Origin: CAYZED01 sp964477445
Lineage (GTDB): Bacteria > Bacillota > Clostridia > Lutisporales > Lutisporaceae
Direction of reading: 5' to 3'
Length of the DNA: 64,000 bases
NCBI GenBank assembly: GCA_964477445.1
Contig: CAYZED010000005.1
Location: 62,001-126,000 of the forward strand
Part shown: positions 56,635-64,000 of the stretch, piece by piece
Layout: the number at the start of each line of letters is the position of its first letter
Numbering within the stretch: position 1 is the first letter of the stretch
Made by a program: the position numbers and the translations under genes
The notes under the pieces: generated by a model
Database searches by the model: none
Seen by the model: the letters and a program-made list of their open reading frames with translations, nothing else
Told to the model about the DNA's origin: nothing

Positions 56635-58791
56635 ATGAACATCGAAAAACTTAAATTATCTCATAAGCTTTTAACAGAGTATAAATACGAATTAGGTAAA
56701 CTCGACAGAGGTTATACTAACAGAACTTTATATATTAATGTTGGAACAAATGAAGTAAAAGAGAAGCCGGTTACCGACTTTATGAAAGATAAATTTATTG
56801 GGGGTAAAGGTTTTGGCCTATACTTCTTATGGAACGCAGTTACCGAAAAAACAAGATGGAATGATCCTGAAAATGAAATTATTATTTCAAGTGGTCCGAT
56901 TGGTGGGATTACTCAGTATCCTGGATCCGGAAAGTCATTGGTAGTGAGTCTTTCGCCTTTGACAGATATTCCGATAGACAGTAATGTTGGTGGATATTTT
57001 GGACCATATTTAAAGTTTTCTGGATTTGATGCACTTGAACTTCAAGGAAAATCAGAAAAGGATATAATAATTATTATTGATGGAAATAAAGGTACGATTA
57101 GAATTGAAGAAGCACCTGAAGAAGCTAGGGACAGCCATATACTTGGCGAACAATTAACTGAAATGTATGCAGATAGCGAAGAAGATAAACGAAATATTTC
57201 TGTAGTTTCAGCTGGAACAGCTGCTGAGAATTCATTGATAGGACTTTTAAACTTTACTTTTTATGATGTAAGACGAAAAGGAATTCGATTGAAACAAGCT
57301 GGAAGAGGCGGAATTGGAACAGTTTTTAGAGATAAAAAGATTAAAGCTATTGTTTGTAAATTTGCTGGAACTAAAGGTAATTTAAATAACCCAGCTGATA
57401 AAGATATTTTGAACAAAACAGGGATTAAGCTTCATCGAGAAATCCATGATAATGATGCTTCACAATGTAGAATGAACCAGATTGGAACCGCTAACATTAT
57501 CGAAGTTATGGATCAATATGACCTGCTTCCAACAAATAATTATAAATTTGGAAGTCACCCTGATACTTTTAAGATTAATTCGCATGTTTTCACAAAAATG
57601 ATTACTCAAAAAACTCCAGACGGATGTTGGTATGGTTGCAGTATGAGCTGTGCTAAGGCTGTTGATAATTTCTTGCTGAGAACTGGACCTTATAAAGGAA
57701 CAAAGGTAATTGTTGATGGACCTGAATATGAAAATGCAGCTGGACTTGGTTCAAACTGTGGGATTTTTGATCCACATGATATTCTCGAGCTTAATTTCTA
57801 TTGTGACACATACGGTATTGACACCATTTCTTACGGAACAATGTGTGCATTCATAATGGAATGTTTCGAAAATGGAATTTTGAATATTGAAATAACCGGC
57901 GGACTTGATCTGAGATTTGGAAATGCTGACGCTTCACTTGAAATGATGCACCAAATGTCTAGAGGTGAAGGTTTTGGTAAGATTGCAGGACAAGGTATTC
58001 ATAAAATGAAAGATATTTTTGTTAAAGAATATGGAGCAGATGCTGATTTCTTATTTGATATTGGGATGGAACAAAAAGGTCTTGAATACTCAGAATATAT
58101 GCCTAAAGAGTCGCTTGCTCAACAAGGTGGATATGGTTTGACTAATAAAGGACCACAGCACGATGAAGCTTGGTTAATATTCATGGATATGGTAAATAAC
58201 CAATTACCGACTTTCGAAGACAAAGCAGAAGCACTCCATTACTTCCCAATGTTTAGAACTTGGTTTGGACTGAATGGTCTTTGCAAACTTCCTTGGAATG
58301 ATGTAACTCCAGCAAGTAATAAAACGGCTGCTGAGCCTGCCAAAATCCCTGAGCATGTTCAAAATTATGTTGATATTTTTTATGGCGTTACAGGAAAGAA
58401 AATTGACAAATACGAGCTTATTAGACAGTCTGAACGCGTATATAATTTCCAAAGAATTTTTAATATTAGAATGGGCAAAGGACTTAGAGAAAACGACAAA
58501 GTTCCTTATAGATCACAAGGCCCTGTTACTAAAGAAGAATATTTATCGCGCGAAGAGAGATATGACACACAGTTAAAAGAAAATTTAGGGTATGATGTCA
58601 CTGGCAAAACAGTAGAAGAAAAAATGGCTGTTACTAGAGCATATAGAGAATCGCAATATGAAAAACTTACCGATGCGGTATATAAAAGACGCGGATGGAC
58701 AATGAATGGGATTCCTACGATAGAGCACTTAAAGGAAATTGGAATGGATCTTCCAGAACTAATCGCCATTGTTGAACCTTATCTGAAATAA
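56635..58791 (+). CDS. Aldehyde:ferredoxin oxidoreductase family tungsten enzyme
   Basis: A 718-residue AOR-family protein, about 100 residues longer than classic AOR. The N-terminal domain has FIGGKGFGLYFLW and GPIGGITQYPGSGK for the bis-pterin cofactor; GGRGG-type RGGIGTVFRDKKIKA follows. The first three cluster cysteines are Cys331, Cys335 and Cys339 (CWYGCSMSC), a CX3CX3C spacing instead of the classic CX2CX3C, and the fourth is Cys550 in GLNGLCKLPW. GPEYENAAGLGSNCGI and GIDTISYG mark the central part. It would oxidise aldehydes to acids or reduce acids with low-potential electrons. It is framed by a four-cluster ferredoxin and a MoaD-like protein. The substrate is unknown. Confidence 0.93.
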   Translation: MNIEKLKLSHKLLTEYKYELGKLDRGYTNRTLYINVGTNEVKEKPVTDFMKDKFIGGKGFGLYFLWNAVTEKTRWNDPENEIIISSGPIGGITQYPGSGKSLVVSLSPLTDIPIDSNVGGYFGPYLKFSGFDALELQGKSEKDIIIIIDGNKGTIRIEEAPEEARDSHILGEQLTEMYADSEEDKRNISVVSAGTAAENSLIGLLNFTFYDVRRKGIRLKQAGRGGIGTVFRDKKIKAIVCKFAGTKGNLNNPADKDILNKTGIKLHREIHDNDASQCRMNQIGTANIIEVMDQYDLLPTNNYKFGSHPDTFKINSHVFTKMITQKTPDGCWYGCSMSCAKAVDNFLLRTGPYKGTKVIVDGPEYENAAGLGSNCGIFDPHDILELNFYCDTYGIDTISYGTMCAFIMECFENGILNIEITGGLDLRFGNADASLEMMHQMSRGEGFGKIAGQGIHKMKDIFVKEYGADADFLFDIGMEQKGLEYSEYMPKESLAQQGGYGLTNKGPQHDEAWLIFMDMVNNQLPTFEDKAEALHYFPMFRTWFGLNGLCKLPWNDVTPASNKTAAEPAKIPEHVQNYVDIFYGVTGKKIDKYELIRQSERVYNFQRIFNIRMGKGLRENDKVPYRSQGPVTKEEYLSREERYDTQLKENLGYDVTGKTVEEKMAVTRAYRESQYEKLTDAVYKRRGWTMNGIPTIEHLKEIGMDLPELIAIVEPYLK

Positions 58792-58832
58792 CTATTTGTG
58801 GGTCGCTTATCAGAAGGATTTTAGGTGAATAA

Positions 58833-59030
58833 ATGATTAAACTAAACAATAGAGACTATGAGTGGAAATCAGGGATGACAGTAAAGAGCTTAATGGAAGA
58901 AAAAAAATTCACTTTTCCAAAAATAATAGTGAATATTAATGGCAAAACATTAGACGAAAAGGAATACTCAGAAACGGCCATTATGGATGGTGATGACGTC
59001 AAAATTATTCATCTTCTAGCTGGTGGGTGA
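58833..59030 (+). CDS. MoaD/ThiS-family sulfur carrier dedicated to the AOR operon
   Basis: A 65-residue beta-grasp protein that ends in Gly-Gly (HLLAGG), the tail that is adenylated and thiocarboxylated. Pattern LNNRDYEWKSGMTVKSLM and DGDDVKIIHLL fits the family. It would give sulfur to the pterin dithiolene with MoaE, or serve in thiamine synthesis as ThiS; its place directly after the AOR gene argues for the pterin cofactor. The ThiF/MoeB-like enzyme at 47060 is a likely activator. TTAGGTGA precedes the ATG. Confidence 0.88.
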   Translation: MIKLNNRDYEWKSGMTVKSLMEEKKFTFPKIIVNINGKTLDEKEYSETAIMDGDDVKIIHLLAGG

Positions 59031-59076
59031 AGATAACTTAGTGGATATATGAATTAGTAGATTATAAATACATAAC

Positions 59077-59121
59077 ACATGCTTTGTATTGCTATTTTAG
59101 CACAGAGCATGTTTTTTTTTT
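59077..59121 (+). terminator. Terminator of the AOR operon
   Basis: ACATGCTTTGT (59077-59087) pairs with ACAGAGCATGT (59102-59112) with one mismatch, followed by about ten T. Confidence 0.9.
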
Positions 59122-59194
59122 GAGAAAAGCGAATATGGAATTAATTTGAAATAAAATTAGCAAATCGATACCCTAGAGACCACTAATTTTCACC

Positions 59195-59223
59195 TTGCGA
59201 AAAAAACTTAGAATATGTATAAT
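59195..59223 (+). promoter_or_regulatory. Probable promoter of the permease operon
   Basis: TTGCGA (59195-59200) and TATAAT (59218-59223), 17 bp apart, about 55 bp before the first small membrane protein gene. Confidence 0.6.
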
Positions 59224-59277
59224 GTGCATAATTGGACTATTAGTATAAATATTTTGTTTGAGAGGGGAGAGATTTAG

Positions 59278-59565
59278 ATGAAAGAAAGAATTGCCAAAAT
59301 GTTTAAAATCGATGTATTGGCTATATTTTTCATGATGGGCGTTTTATGGATTGTGATTGGGTATGTACTATTTTTGCTACTGTCTACTTTCAAGGAGTTA
59401 AACATTAGAATCGCGGTGACTTTTGCTGGAGTATCGGTTACAGTTTTTGCTACATCAGTTATGCTAGCCGTTATTAATCATCTGAAAAGAAACAAAGATG
59501 AAATTTACATGGAAGAACTCCGGCATGAACATGATGAACAGATTGAAAAAGGTAAGGTGGTATAA
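59278..59565 (+). CDS. Small membrane protein, first gene of the permease operon
   Basis: A 95-residue protein with two membrane helices (about residues 11-37 and 44-67) and a charged, His/Glu-rich C-terminal tail (EEIYMEELRHEHDEQIEKG region). GAGGGGAG precedes the ATG. It abuts the next gene with no gap (stop at 59565, ATG at 59566). I know no family for it. With the next two small membrane proteins it precedes an amino-acid/ethanolamine-type permease, which suggests accessory subunits. Confidence 0.75.
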   Translation: MKERIAKMFKIDVLAIFFMMGVLWIVIGYVLFLLLSTFKELNIRIAVTFAGVSVTVFATSVMLAVINHLKRNKDEIYMEELRHEHDEQIEKGKVV

Positions 59566-59832
59566 ATGAAAGAGAAGAATAAATCAAAATTAGAAGTAGC
59601 GTTTGAGATTTCGTTTATTATGATATTATGTTTTGCAACCTTACTAACAACCATGTTAATGAAAGGTGCTGCGGTGGTAGGATCGGCTGAGGCTGGAGGA
59701 ATGAATTATACTATTGAATTTTGGTCGTTTTTAGGGACTTTTTCATTGCTTGCAGTATATCTTATTTTTGTAATTTCTCATTCAAAAAAGGAATTAAAGA
59801 AAATGATAGAAGAGTTATATAAAGATAAATAA
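59566..59832 (+). CDS. Small membrane protein, second gene of the permease operon
   Basis: An 88-residue protein with two membrane helices (about 12-32 and 50-72) joined by a loop with GSAEAGGMNYTIEFWS, and a lysine-rich C-terminal tail. The two-helix layout with a tail mirrors the preceding gene. It starts directly after that gene's stop codon, with AAGGTGG as ribosome site inside the preceding frame. Family and function are not recognised. Confidence 0.75.
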   Translation: MKEKNKSKLEVAFEISFIMILCFATLLTTMLMKGAAVVGSAEAGGMNYTIEFWSFLGTFSLLAVYLIFVISHSKKELKKMIEELYKDK

Positions 59833-59854
59833 ACGTTGAAAGGTGTGATCAGAT

Positions 59855-59998
59855 TTGAGTTTTTGGACAATCATGAATGGAATTGCATGGGCTTTGTGCG
59901 CATTATTTGCATATTTAATAATTTCAGATTTTATAAAAGTTGAAAAGAAAAGATATGAAGAAAACAAAAAGAAAGAAAACATGAAAGGACAGGTGTAA
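59855..59998 (+). CDS. Very small membrane protein, third gene of the permease operon
   Basis: A 47-residue protein with TTG start at 59855, 8 bp after AAAGGTGTG. One membrane helix (about residues 6-25, NGIAWALCALFAYLIISDF) is followed by a strongly basic tail of Lys, Arg and Glu. The stop is 2 bp before the permease ATG. Such tiny one-helix proteins are known as accessory subunits of several secondary transporters (for example small subunits of Na-dependent symporters), so a role with the permease is likely. Confidence 0.7.
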   Translation: MSFWTIMNGIAWALCALFAYLIISDFIKVEKKRYEENKKKENMKGQV

Positions 59999-60000
59999 TT

Positions 60001-61383
60001 ATGGAAACAAATAATTTATCAGTTCCTGATAATAAGCCGCATCTATTAAAAGTACTTGGGCCTGGTCATGTTTGGGCACTAGGGGTGGGAATAGTCCTGG
60101 TCGGAGAGTTCATGGGCTGGAACTTCACCATCGCAAAGGGCGGATCATTAGGGTCGATTCTTGCTTGTTGGATTATTGGAATTATGTATATTGCTTTAAT
60201 AACTGTAAATACTGAAATAGGATCTGTTATCCCAGAGGCTGGTGGCCAATATGCTATGGCAAAGTATCTTCTTGGACCTCTTGCTGCTTTTAATATCGGA
60301 CTTATGCTTGTTTTTGAATATGTAATGCTGGAAGCCGCGGATGCGTTGGTAGTTGGATCTATTTTGCAGTCATTAAATCCAGCGGTTAGTTCACTTCCTT
60401 ATGTAATTTTAACTCTACTTGCACTAACATATTTAAATTATAGAGGCGTTCATGCCAGCATGAATGTAAATTTGGTTATCACAGCAATCGCATTTATAAC
60501 TATTATAATACTTTTCTTTGCCACGAAATTTTACTCGTTTAGCTTTGAAACAACTCAGCTTCTAGCTATGACAAATGGCCTACCGTACGGTTGGATTGGT
60601 ATTCTGGGAGCGATGCAATTCGGAGTTTGGTTCTATTTAGGGATAGAAGGTACCGCATTGGTAGCAGAAGAATGCAAATCAACTGGAAGATCTCTTCCTG
60701 TAGGTGCAATTATTGGTATGGTGACACTTCTAGTAGGTGCAACTATTACTTGGTTTGTATGTTCTACATTAGTAAAGGCTACAGATCTTGGACAATCTTT
60801 ATATCCACTGTTTGATGCCGCCAAAATAACAGGGAATCCTTTCGTTATTGGAGCATTATTTATTGGGACGGTTTTGGCTTGTTTAGCTAGTGCAAACGGC
60901 TGTATTACAGATGCAAGTCGTGCGTGGTTCTCGATGTCAAGAGATACACTTATTCCTGAAGAGTTTAACGCAGTTCATCCTAAATACAAAACTCCTTACA
61001 GAGCCATATTGTTCTTAATGCCGATTTCATTAGCTTTCGGTTATACTGGAATGCTTGATCAAGTAATTACTTTCTCGATCATGTCAGCACTTTTAGTATA
61101 TTTGTTCACGGCCATAATGATGTTTAAATTCAGAAGCATGTATCCGTTAGGGCACATAAAAAGATGGTATATAGCACCGCTACATCCACTTCCTGCGATA
61201 ATTTTATTTACATTAGCACTACTAACTATTATCGGAATGTATTTCGGATATTGGATTAATCTTGTTTCAGGATTTGCATTCTATATAATCGCTTCTTTGT
61301 GGTTCATAAATTATAGATACAAGCATATCGATTTTAAACAGTTTGTTTCGGCTGCAAATTGGCCAAAACCAGAAAAGTTATAG
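60001..61383 (+). CDS. APC-superfamily permease, ethanolamine/amino-acid type
   Basis: A 460-residue permease with about 12 membrane helices. The N-terminal motif HVWALGVGIVLVGEFMGWNF (one residue short of the full motif) is typical of ethanolamine permease-like members of the APC family, and VIPEAGGQYAMAKY, GTALVAEECKSTGRSLP and ANGCITDASRAWFSMSRD follow the family pattern. It imports an amine or amino acid with a cation. The substrate is not determined by sequence and no eut gene is in the window. AGGTG precedes the ATG. Confidence 0.9.
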   Translation: METNNLSVPDNKPHLLKVLGPGHVWALGVGIVLVGEFMGWNFTIAKGGSLGSILACWIIGIMYIALITVNTEIGSVIPEAGGQYAMAKYLLGPLAAFNIGLMLVFEYVMLEAADALVVGSILQSLNPAVSSLPYVILTLLALTYLNYRGVHASMNVNLVITAIAFITIIILFFATKFYSFSFETTQLLAMTNGLPYGWIGILGAMQFGVWFYLGIEGTALVAEECKSTGRSLPVGAIIGMVTLLVGATITWFVCSTLVKATDLGQSLYPLFDAAKITGNPFVIGALFIGTVLACLASANGCITDASRAWFSMSRDTLIPEEFNAVHPKYKTPYRAILFLMPISLAFGYTGMLDQVITFSIMSALLVYLFTAIMMFKFRSMYPLGHIKRWYIAPLHPLPAIILFTLALLTIIGMYFGYWINLVSGFAFYIIASLWFINYRYKHIDFKQFVSAANWPKPEKL

Positions 61384-61391
61384 AGGAAATT

Positions 61392-61655
61392 ATGCAAAAA
61401 AAATCAAAAGAGCCATCGTCGATAATAAAATGGGCTCCGTTACTTGCGGCTATAATAGTACCGGGATCAGGACATGTTATTTTGAATAAACCCTTAAGAG
61501 GTCTTTTCTATATACTCTGGATTTTTATGTTTGGATTTATCACATTCAAAATCACAGGCGAAAACATTTCCTTAATAGGAAGATGGTCCGGAGGAATAGC
61601 CGTATGGGTGTTTTCGGTTATAGAGGTCGGCAGGATGTTAAAGGGCAAGAAATAA
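61392..61655 (+). CDS. Small membrane protein, last gene of the permease operon
   Basis: An 87-residue protein with two or three hydrophobic helices (about 14-32, 37-55, 62-80). ATG 61392 follows GAGGAA and lies 9 bp after the permease stop. PLLAAIIVPGSGHVILNKPLRGL resembles short DUF-type proteins with a PGxGHxxxxxxxRG motif (TM2-like). It completes the operon before a terminator. Function unknown. Confidence 0.7.
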   Translation: MQKKSKEPSSIIKWAPLLAAIIVPGSGHVILNKPLRGLFYILWIFMFGFITFKITGENISLIGRWSGGIAVWVFSVIEVGRMLKGKK

Positions 61656-61682
61656 GGGATAGGAATAATAAATAAATCAAGG

Positions 61683-61713
61683 ACTCATCGGTGAAAATCG
61701 GTGAGTTTTTTTA
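61683..61713 (+). terminator. Terminator of the permease operon
   Basis: ACTCATCG (61683-61690) pairs with CGGTGAGT (61699-61706), one G-T pair, then seven T. Confidence 0.85.
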
Positions 61714-61921
61714 TATACAAAAAATCGATATTTCTAATAGTGCTTTTCTACCACTAACAAAATATCTAAATCCAATATATATTCTATGGTTTGCTGGTGG
61801 ATTTTCAGTATTAGTAGGAGTTATTCTTTCGCTATCGAAGAATTTTAAAAATGCTGATGAAAAAACGGAAGAAGAAAGTGATGATGGAAGCTCAAATGAA
61901 TCAGATGAAGATGTAGAGTAA
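61691..61921 (+). CDS. Doubtful small membrane protein with acidic tail
   Basis: A frame of up to 76 residues with one membrane helix (NPIYILWFAGGFSVLVGVILSL in part) and a Ser/Asp/Glu-rich C terminus. Its only start candidate is a GTG at 61691 inside the terminator, without a ribosome site. The hydrophobic-then-acidic pattern looks protein-like, so it may be the remnant of a gene whose 5' end was lost. Confidence 0.3.
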   Translation: MKIGEFFYIQKIDISNSAFLPLTKYLNPIYILWFAGGFSVLVGVILSLSKNFKNADEKTEEESDDGSSNESDEDVE

Positions 61922-61953
61922 TGATTTAAATGTTTTAGGATAAATAAAGACAA

Positions 61954-61999
61954 GCAGCTTTCTGTGATAATATATAATTATCATGGGGAGCTGTTTTTG
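61954..61999 (+). terminator. Terminator-like hairpin
   Basis: CAGCT with TGATAAT in the left arm (61955-61970) pairs with ATTATCA and AGCTG in the right arm (61978-61992) with small internal mismatches, followed by five T. Confidence 0.7.
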
Positions 62000-62084
62000 A
62001 TAAAAGACTATGAAAAAAACATAGCAATCCTGGTCAAGAAAATTAAATGATTAATTGATATCCTTTATTTAAGGAGGTTAAAGC

Positions 62085-62993
62085 GTGGAACGATGGGAAA
62101 AAATAAATGCAGTTCAGCGAATGCAAAATTATATTAGTGAAAATATTAACTCGCCGATTACACTCAGCGATATTGCAAAAGCCGCTGGATATTCACAATG
62201 GCATTCAGCTAGAATATTTAAGGAGCTTACAGGAAAATCTCCATTTGAATACTTGAGGGCGTTTAGACTAAGCAGAGCAGCCTTATACTTAAGAGATAAT
62301 CAAGCAAAAATCATAGATGTTGCCTTTGATTTTGTTTTTGATTCTCATGAAGGTTTCACGAGAGCCTTTAATAAGCACTTTGGTATGTCACCAAAAAAGT
62401 ATGTTGAAAATCCGAAACCAATAAACCTGTTTTCACCTTATCGTATTCGTGATTATTACCTTACTTTACAAAAGGGGGAAATTGAAATGAAAGAAAAGAA
62501 AAGCACAAACACAGTTTTTGTTCAAGTAGTTGAAAGGCCGGCCAGAAAACTAATATTGAAGAGAGGAATTAAAGCTACACATTATTTTGAGTATTGTGAA
62601 GAAGTCGGGTGCGATGTGTGGGGAATCTTATCGAGTATAAAGGAAGCAATGTACGAGCCGGCAGGGATGTGGCTGCCAAATAATCTTATAAAGCATGGCA
62701 CTTCACAATACATTCAGGGAGTTGAGGTTCCGTATGACTTTACAGGTGAAATTCCGGTTGGCTTTGAAATCATAGATCTATCATCATGTAAGATGATGGT
62801 ATTCCAAGGGGAGCCATATGAAGATGATAGATTTGAGGAAGAAATCGAGAGTTTGTGGGATGTGATGAAAAATTATAATCCGCAGATTTATGGGTTCGAG
62901 TGGGCAGATGAAGATGCACCAAGACTTCAGCTTGAACCGCAGGGGTATAGAGGCTATATTGAAGCTAGACCGGTAAGATTATTGAGTAAATGA
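62085..62993 (+). CDS. AraC-family regulator with GyrI-like effector domain
   Basis: A 302-residue Rob/TetD-like regulator. Residues 8-110 form the AraC double helix-turn-helix (LSDIAKAAGYSQWHSARIFKE and DSHEGFTRAFNKHFGMSPKKY, the latter at the second motif), and residues 145-300 the GyrI-like/AraE effector-binding domain (RPARKLILKRG, FTGEIPVGFEIIDLSSCKMMVF). Such proteins bind amphipathic drugs or small ligands and activate efflux or stress genes. It starts with GTG at 62085, 7 bp after AAGGAGG. It is monocistronic; the target is unknown. Confidence 0.9.
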   Translation: MERWEKINAVQRMQNYISENINSPITLSDIAKAAGYSQWHSARIFKELTGKSPFEYLRAFRLSRAALYLRDNQAKIIDVAFDFVFDSHEGFTRAFNKHFGMSPKKYVENPKPINLFSPYRIRDYYLTLQKGEIEMKEKKSTNTVFVQVVERPARKLILKRGIKATHYFEYCEEVGCDVWGILSSIKEAMYEPAGMWLPNNLIKHGTSQYIQGVEVPYDFTGEIPVGFEIIDLSSCKMMVFQGEPYEDDRFEEEIESLWDVMKNYNPQIYGFEWADEDAPRLQLEPQGYRGYIEARPVRLLSK

Positions 62994-63000
62994 TTTCTAA

Positions 63001-63080
63001 TCCGGTATATCAATAAAAAGGTAGCCGGATTTTTCTTTCGGCTAAAATGGGTTACATTCCAATTTTAGCCGAAATATTTT
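63001..63080 (+). terminator. Tandem terminators
   Basis: TCCGG (63001-63005) pairs with CCGGA (63025-63029), then five T. Next TTTCGGCTAAAATGG (63036-63050) pairs with CCAATTTTAGCCGAAA (63059-63074) with one bulge, then a T-rich run. Confidence 0.85.
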
Positions 63081-63105
63081 TTGGTCAATCAACGACTAGT
63101 CACTT

Positions 63106-63134
63106 ATGACAATTTCCTTAATAAAGTATATAAT
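63106..63134 (+). promoter_or_regulatory. Probable promoter of the Nramp gene
   Basis: ATGACA (63106-63111) and TATAAT (63129-63134), 17 bp apart, about 66 bp before the start codon. Confidence 0.55.
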
Positions 63135-63199
63135 TCTATTATGACCTTTTGTAGTTTCAACTCTTATATTATCTTACTTTTAAATTTGGAGGCGAGCGC

Positions 63200-64000
63200 T
63201 TGAATTTTATTAAACAACTGAAAGAAAAAGATCATAAACCTACTTTTGGGATTAGAGAATTACTAAAATATATTGGGCCAGGGCTTTTGGTTACGATAGG
63301 ATTTATTGATCCAGGTAATTGGGCCTCTAATATCGCCAGTGGATCTGTGTTTGGTTATAAGTTACTCTGGGTAGTGGCACTCTCGACAGTAATGCTGGTG
63401 ATTTTGCAGCATAATGCGGCACATTTAGGGATAGTGACTGGAGATTGTTTGGCTGAGTCTGCTATGAAAAATATTCGGCCATGGCTCGCCAAAACAATTT
63501 TAGGAACGGGGATTGCAGCTGCTGTTTCTACTGCCCTCGCGGAGATATTAGGTGGTGCCATAGCCTTAAATCTTTTGTTCAAAATCCCAATTAAGATTGG
63601 GTCCATAATGGTTCTCTGCCTAGTGCTGTGGATGTTATTTACAAATTCGTATAATAAACTTGAGAAGTTTATTGTGGGTTTTGTTTCGATTATAGGTATT
63701 TCATTTATATATGAACTTAGCGTTGTCAAGGTGGATTGGAATTCAGCTATAGTGGGAATGGTAAATATAAATTTTCCGACAGGATCTATACCCCTTATTA
63801 TGGCATTAATAGGTGCGGTTGTTATGCCTCATAATTTGTTTCTGCACTCAGAAATCATTCAGAGCAGGAAGTGGAATCTTGAAGATGATGCTATAAAGGA
63901 ATTACAGCTCAAGTATGAATTTGCTGATACTTTGTTTTCTATGGTAATTGGATGGGCTATTAATTCGGCTATTATTATACTTGCAGCATCGACTTTTTTT
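63200..64000 (+). CDS. Nramp-family divalent metal transporter, 3' end outside window
   Basis: 267 codons are visible. TTG 63200 is the start, 7 bp after GGAGG. The metal-binding DPGN motif is present in GFIDPGNWASN (helix 1) and the helix-6 MPHN motif in VMPHNLFLHSE, so both halves of the Nramp metal site are intact. About seven helices are seen before the window edge. It imports Mn or Fe (possibly Mg-type variants exist in Clostridia, but the Met is retained here) with protons. It was missed by simple frame calling because it runs off the edge. Confidence 0.93.
   Translation, partial: MNFIKQLKEKDHKPTFGIRELLKYIGPGLLVTIGFIDPGNWASNIASGSVFGYKLLWVVALSTVMLVILQHNAAHLGIVTGDCLAESAMKNIRPWLAKTILGTGIAAAVSTALAEILGGAIALNLLFKIPIKIGSIMVLCLVLWMLFTNSYNKLEKFIVGFVSIIGISFIYELSVVKVDWNSAIVGMVNINFPTGSIPLIMALIGAVVMPHNLFLHSEIIQSRKWNLEDDAIKELQLKYEFADTLFSMVIGWAINSAIIILAASTFF

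Overview
The window is about 64 kb of AT-rich DNA with compact operons, strong GGAGG ribosome binding sites and frequent TTG/GTG starts, which fits a Gram-positive Clostridia-type chromosome. The gene content points to a strict anaerobe that ferments amino acids, sugars and lactate: indolepyruvate:ferredoxin oxidoreductase (IorAB), an [FeFe]-hydrogenase maturase (HydG), an aldehyde:ferredoxin oxidoreductase (AOR) module with a tungsto/molybdopterin cluster, an electron-bifurcating lactate dehydrogenase, methionine gamma-lyase and proline/glutamate enzymes. No rRNA, tRNA, CRISPR array, insertion sequence or prophage is seen. The species cannot be named from the sequence alone.

Layout. 1-4.1 kb: 3' part of a sensor kinase, a membrane protein and winged-helix regulator pair behind a palindromic operator, and an orphan membrane protein. 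4.2-12.5 kb: a Cys/Met-type lyase (minus strand), an unusual AraC regulator, then a GntR regulator and a lactate operon (EtfB, EtfA, FAD lactate dehydrogenase, LarA) behind a perfect LldR-type operator. 12.6-18 kb: a chemoreceptor, an N-terminally deleted AOR remnant, a small unknown gene and an ABC-F ATPase. 18-22.7 kb: LysR regulator, iorAB, and dapA under a lysine riboswitch. 22.9-35.2 kb: a CvfB-like S1 protein, then a LacI-controlled disaccharide phosphorylase operon (GH65 phosphorylase, binding protein, two permeases, beta-phosphoglucomutase), a cyclophilin, an MsmX-type ATPase and a PucR-type regulator. 35.3-41.1 kb: an ECF sigma factor interrupted by an in-frame UAG with its anti-sigma partner, a membrane protein, three NTF2-like paralogues around a dCTP deaminase, and a D-aminopeptidase. 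41.1-46.9 kb: a structured leader RNA followed by TM1266-family regulator and hydG, an amino-acid dehydrogenase, proBA. 47-53.8 kb: a molybdenum/tungsten cofactor cluster (ThiF/MoeB-like, two MoeA, MoaA, MoaC, MOSC, MogA). 54-59 kb: rocA on the minus strand behind a second structured leader RNA, and divergently the AOR operon (four-cluster ferredoxin, AOR, MoaD-like carrier). 59.2-64 kb: an APC permease with four small membrane proteins, an AraC/GyrI-like regulator and the start of an Nramp metal transporter.

How it fits together. The cofactor cluster, the AOR module and its own MoaD-like protein form one functional block: pterin synthesis, sulfur transfer, metal insertion and a ferredoxin-linked aldehyde oxidoreductase. 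IorAB makes acyl-CoA and reduced ferredoxin from aryl pyruvates, the AOR exchanges electrons between ferredoxin and aldehydes/acids, and hydrogenase (matured with HydG) and bifurcating lactate dehydrogenase also work on ferredoxin.

The most promising unexplained signals are two 5' leader RNAs with mutually exclusive terminator and antiterminator pairings (before TM1266-hydG and before rocA) that I cannot match to a riboswitch class; short in-frame tandem repeats placed at the start codons of two adjacent cofactor genes; the NTF2-like/dCTP deaminase duplication with a detectable deletion scar; the UAG-interrupted sigma factor; and the permease operon with four tiny membrane proteins.
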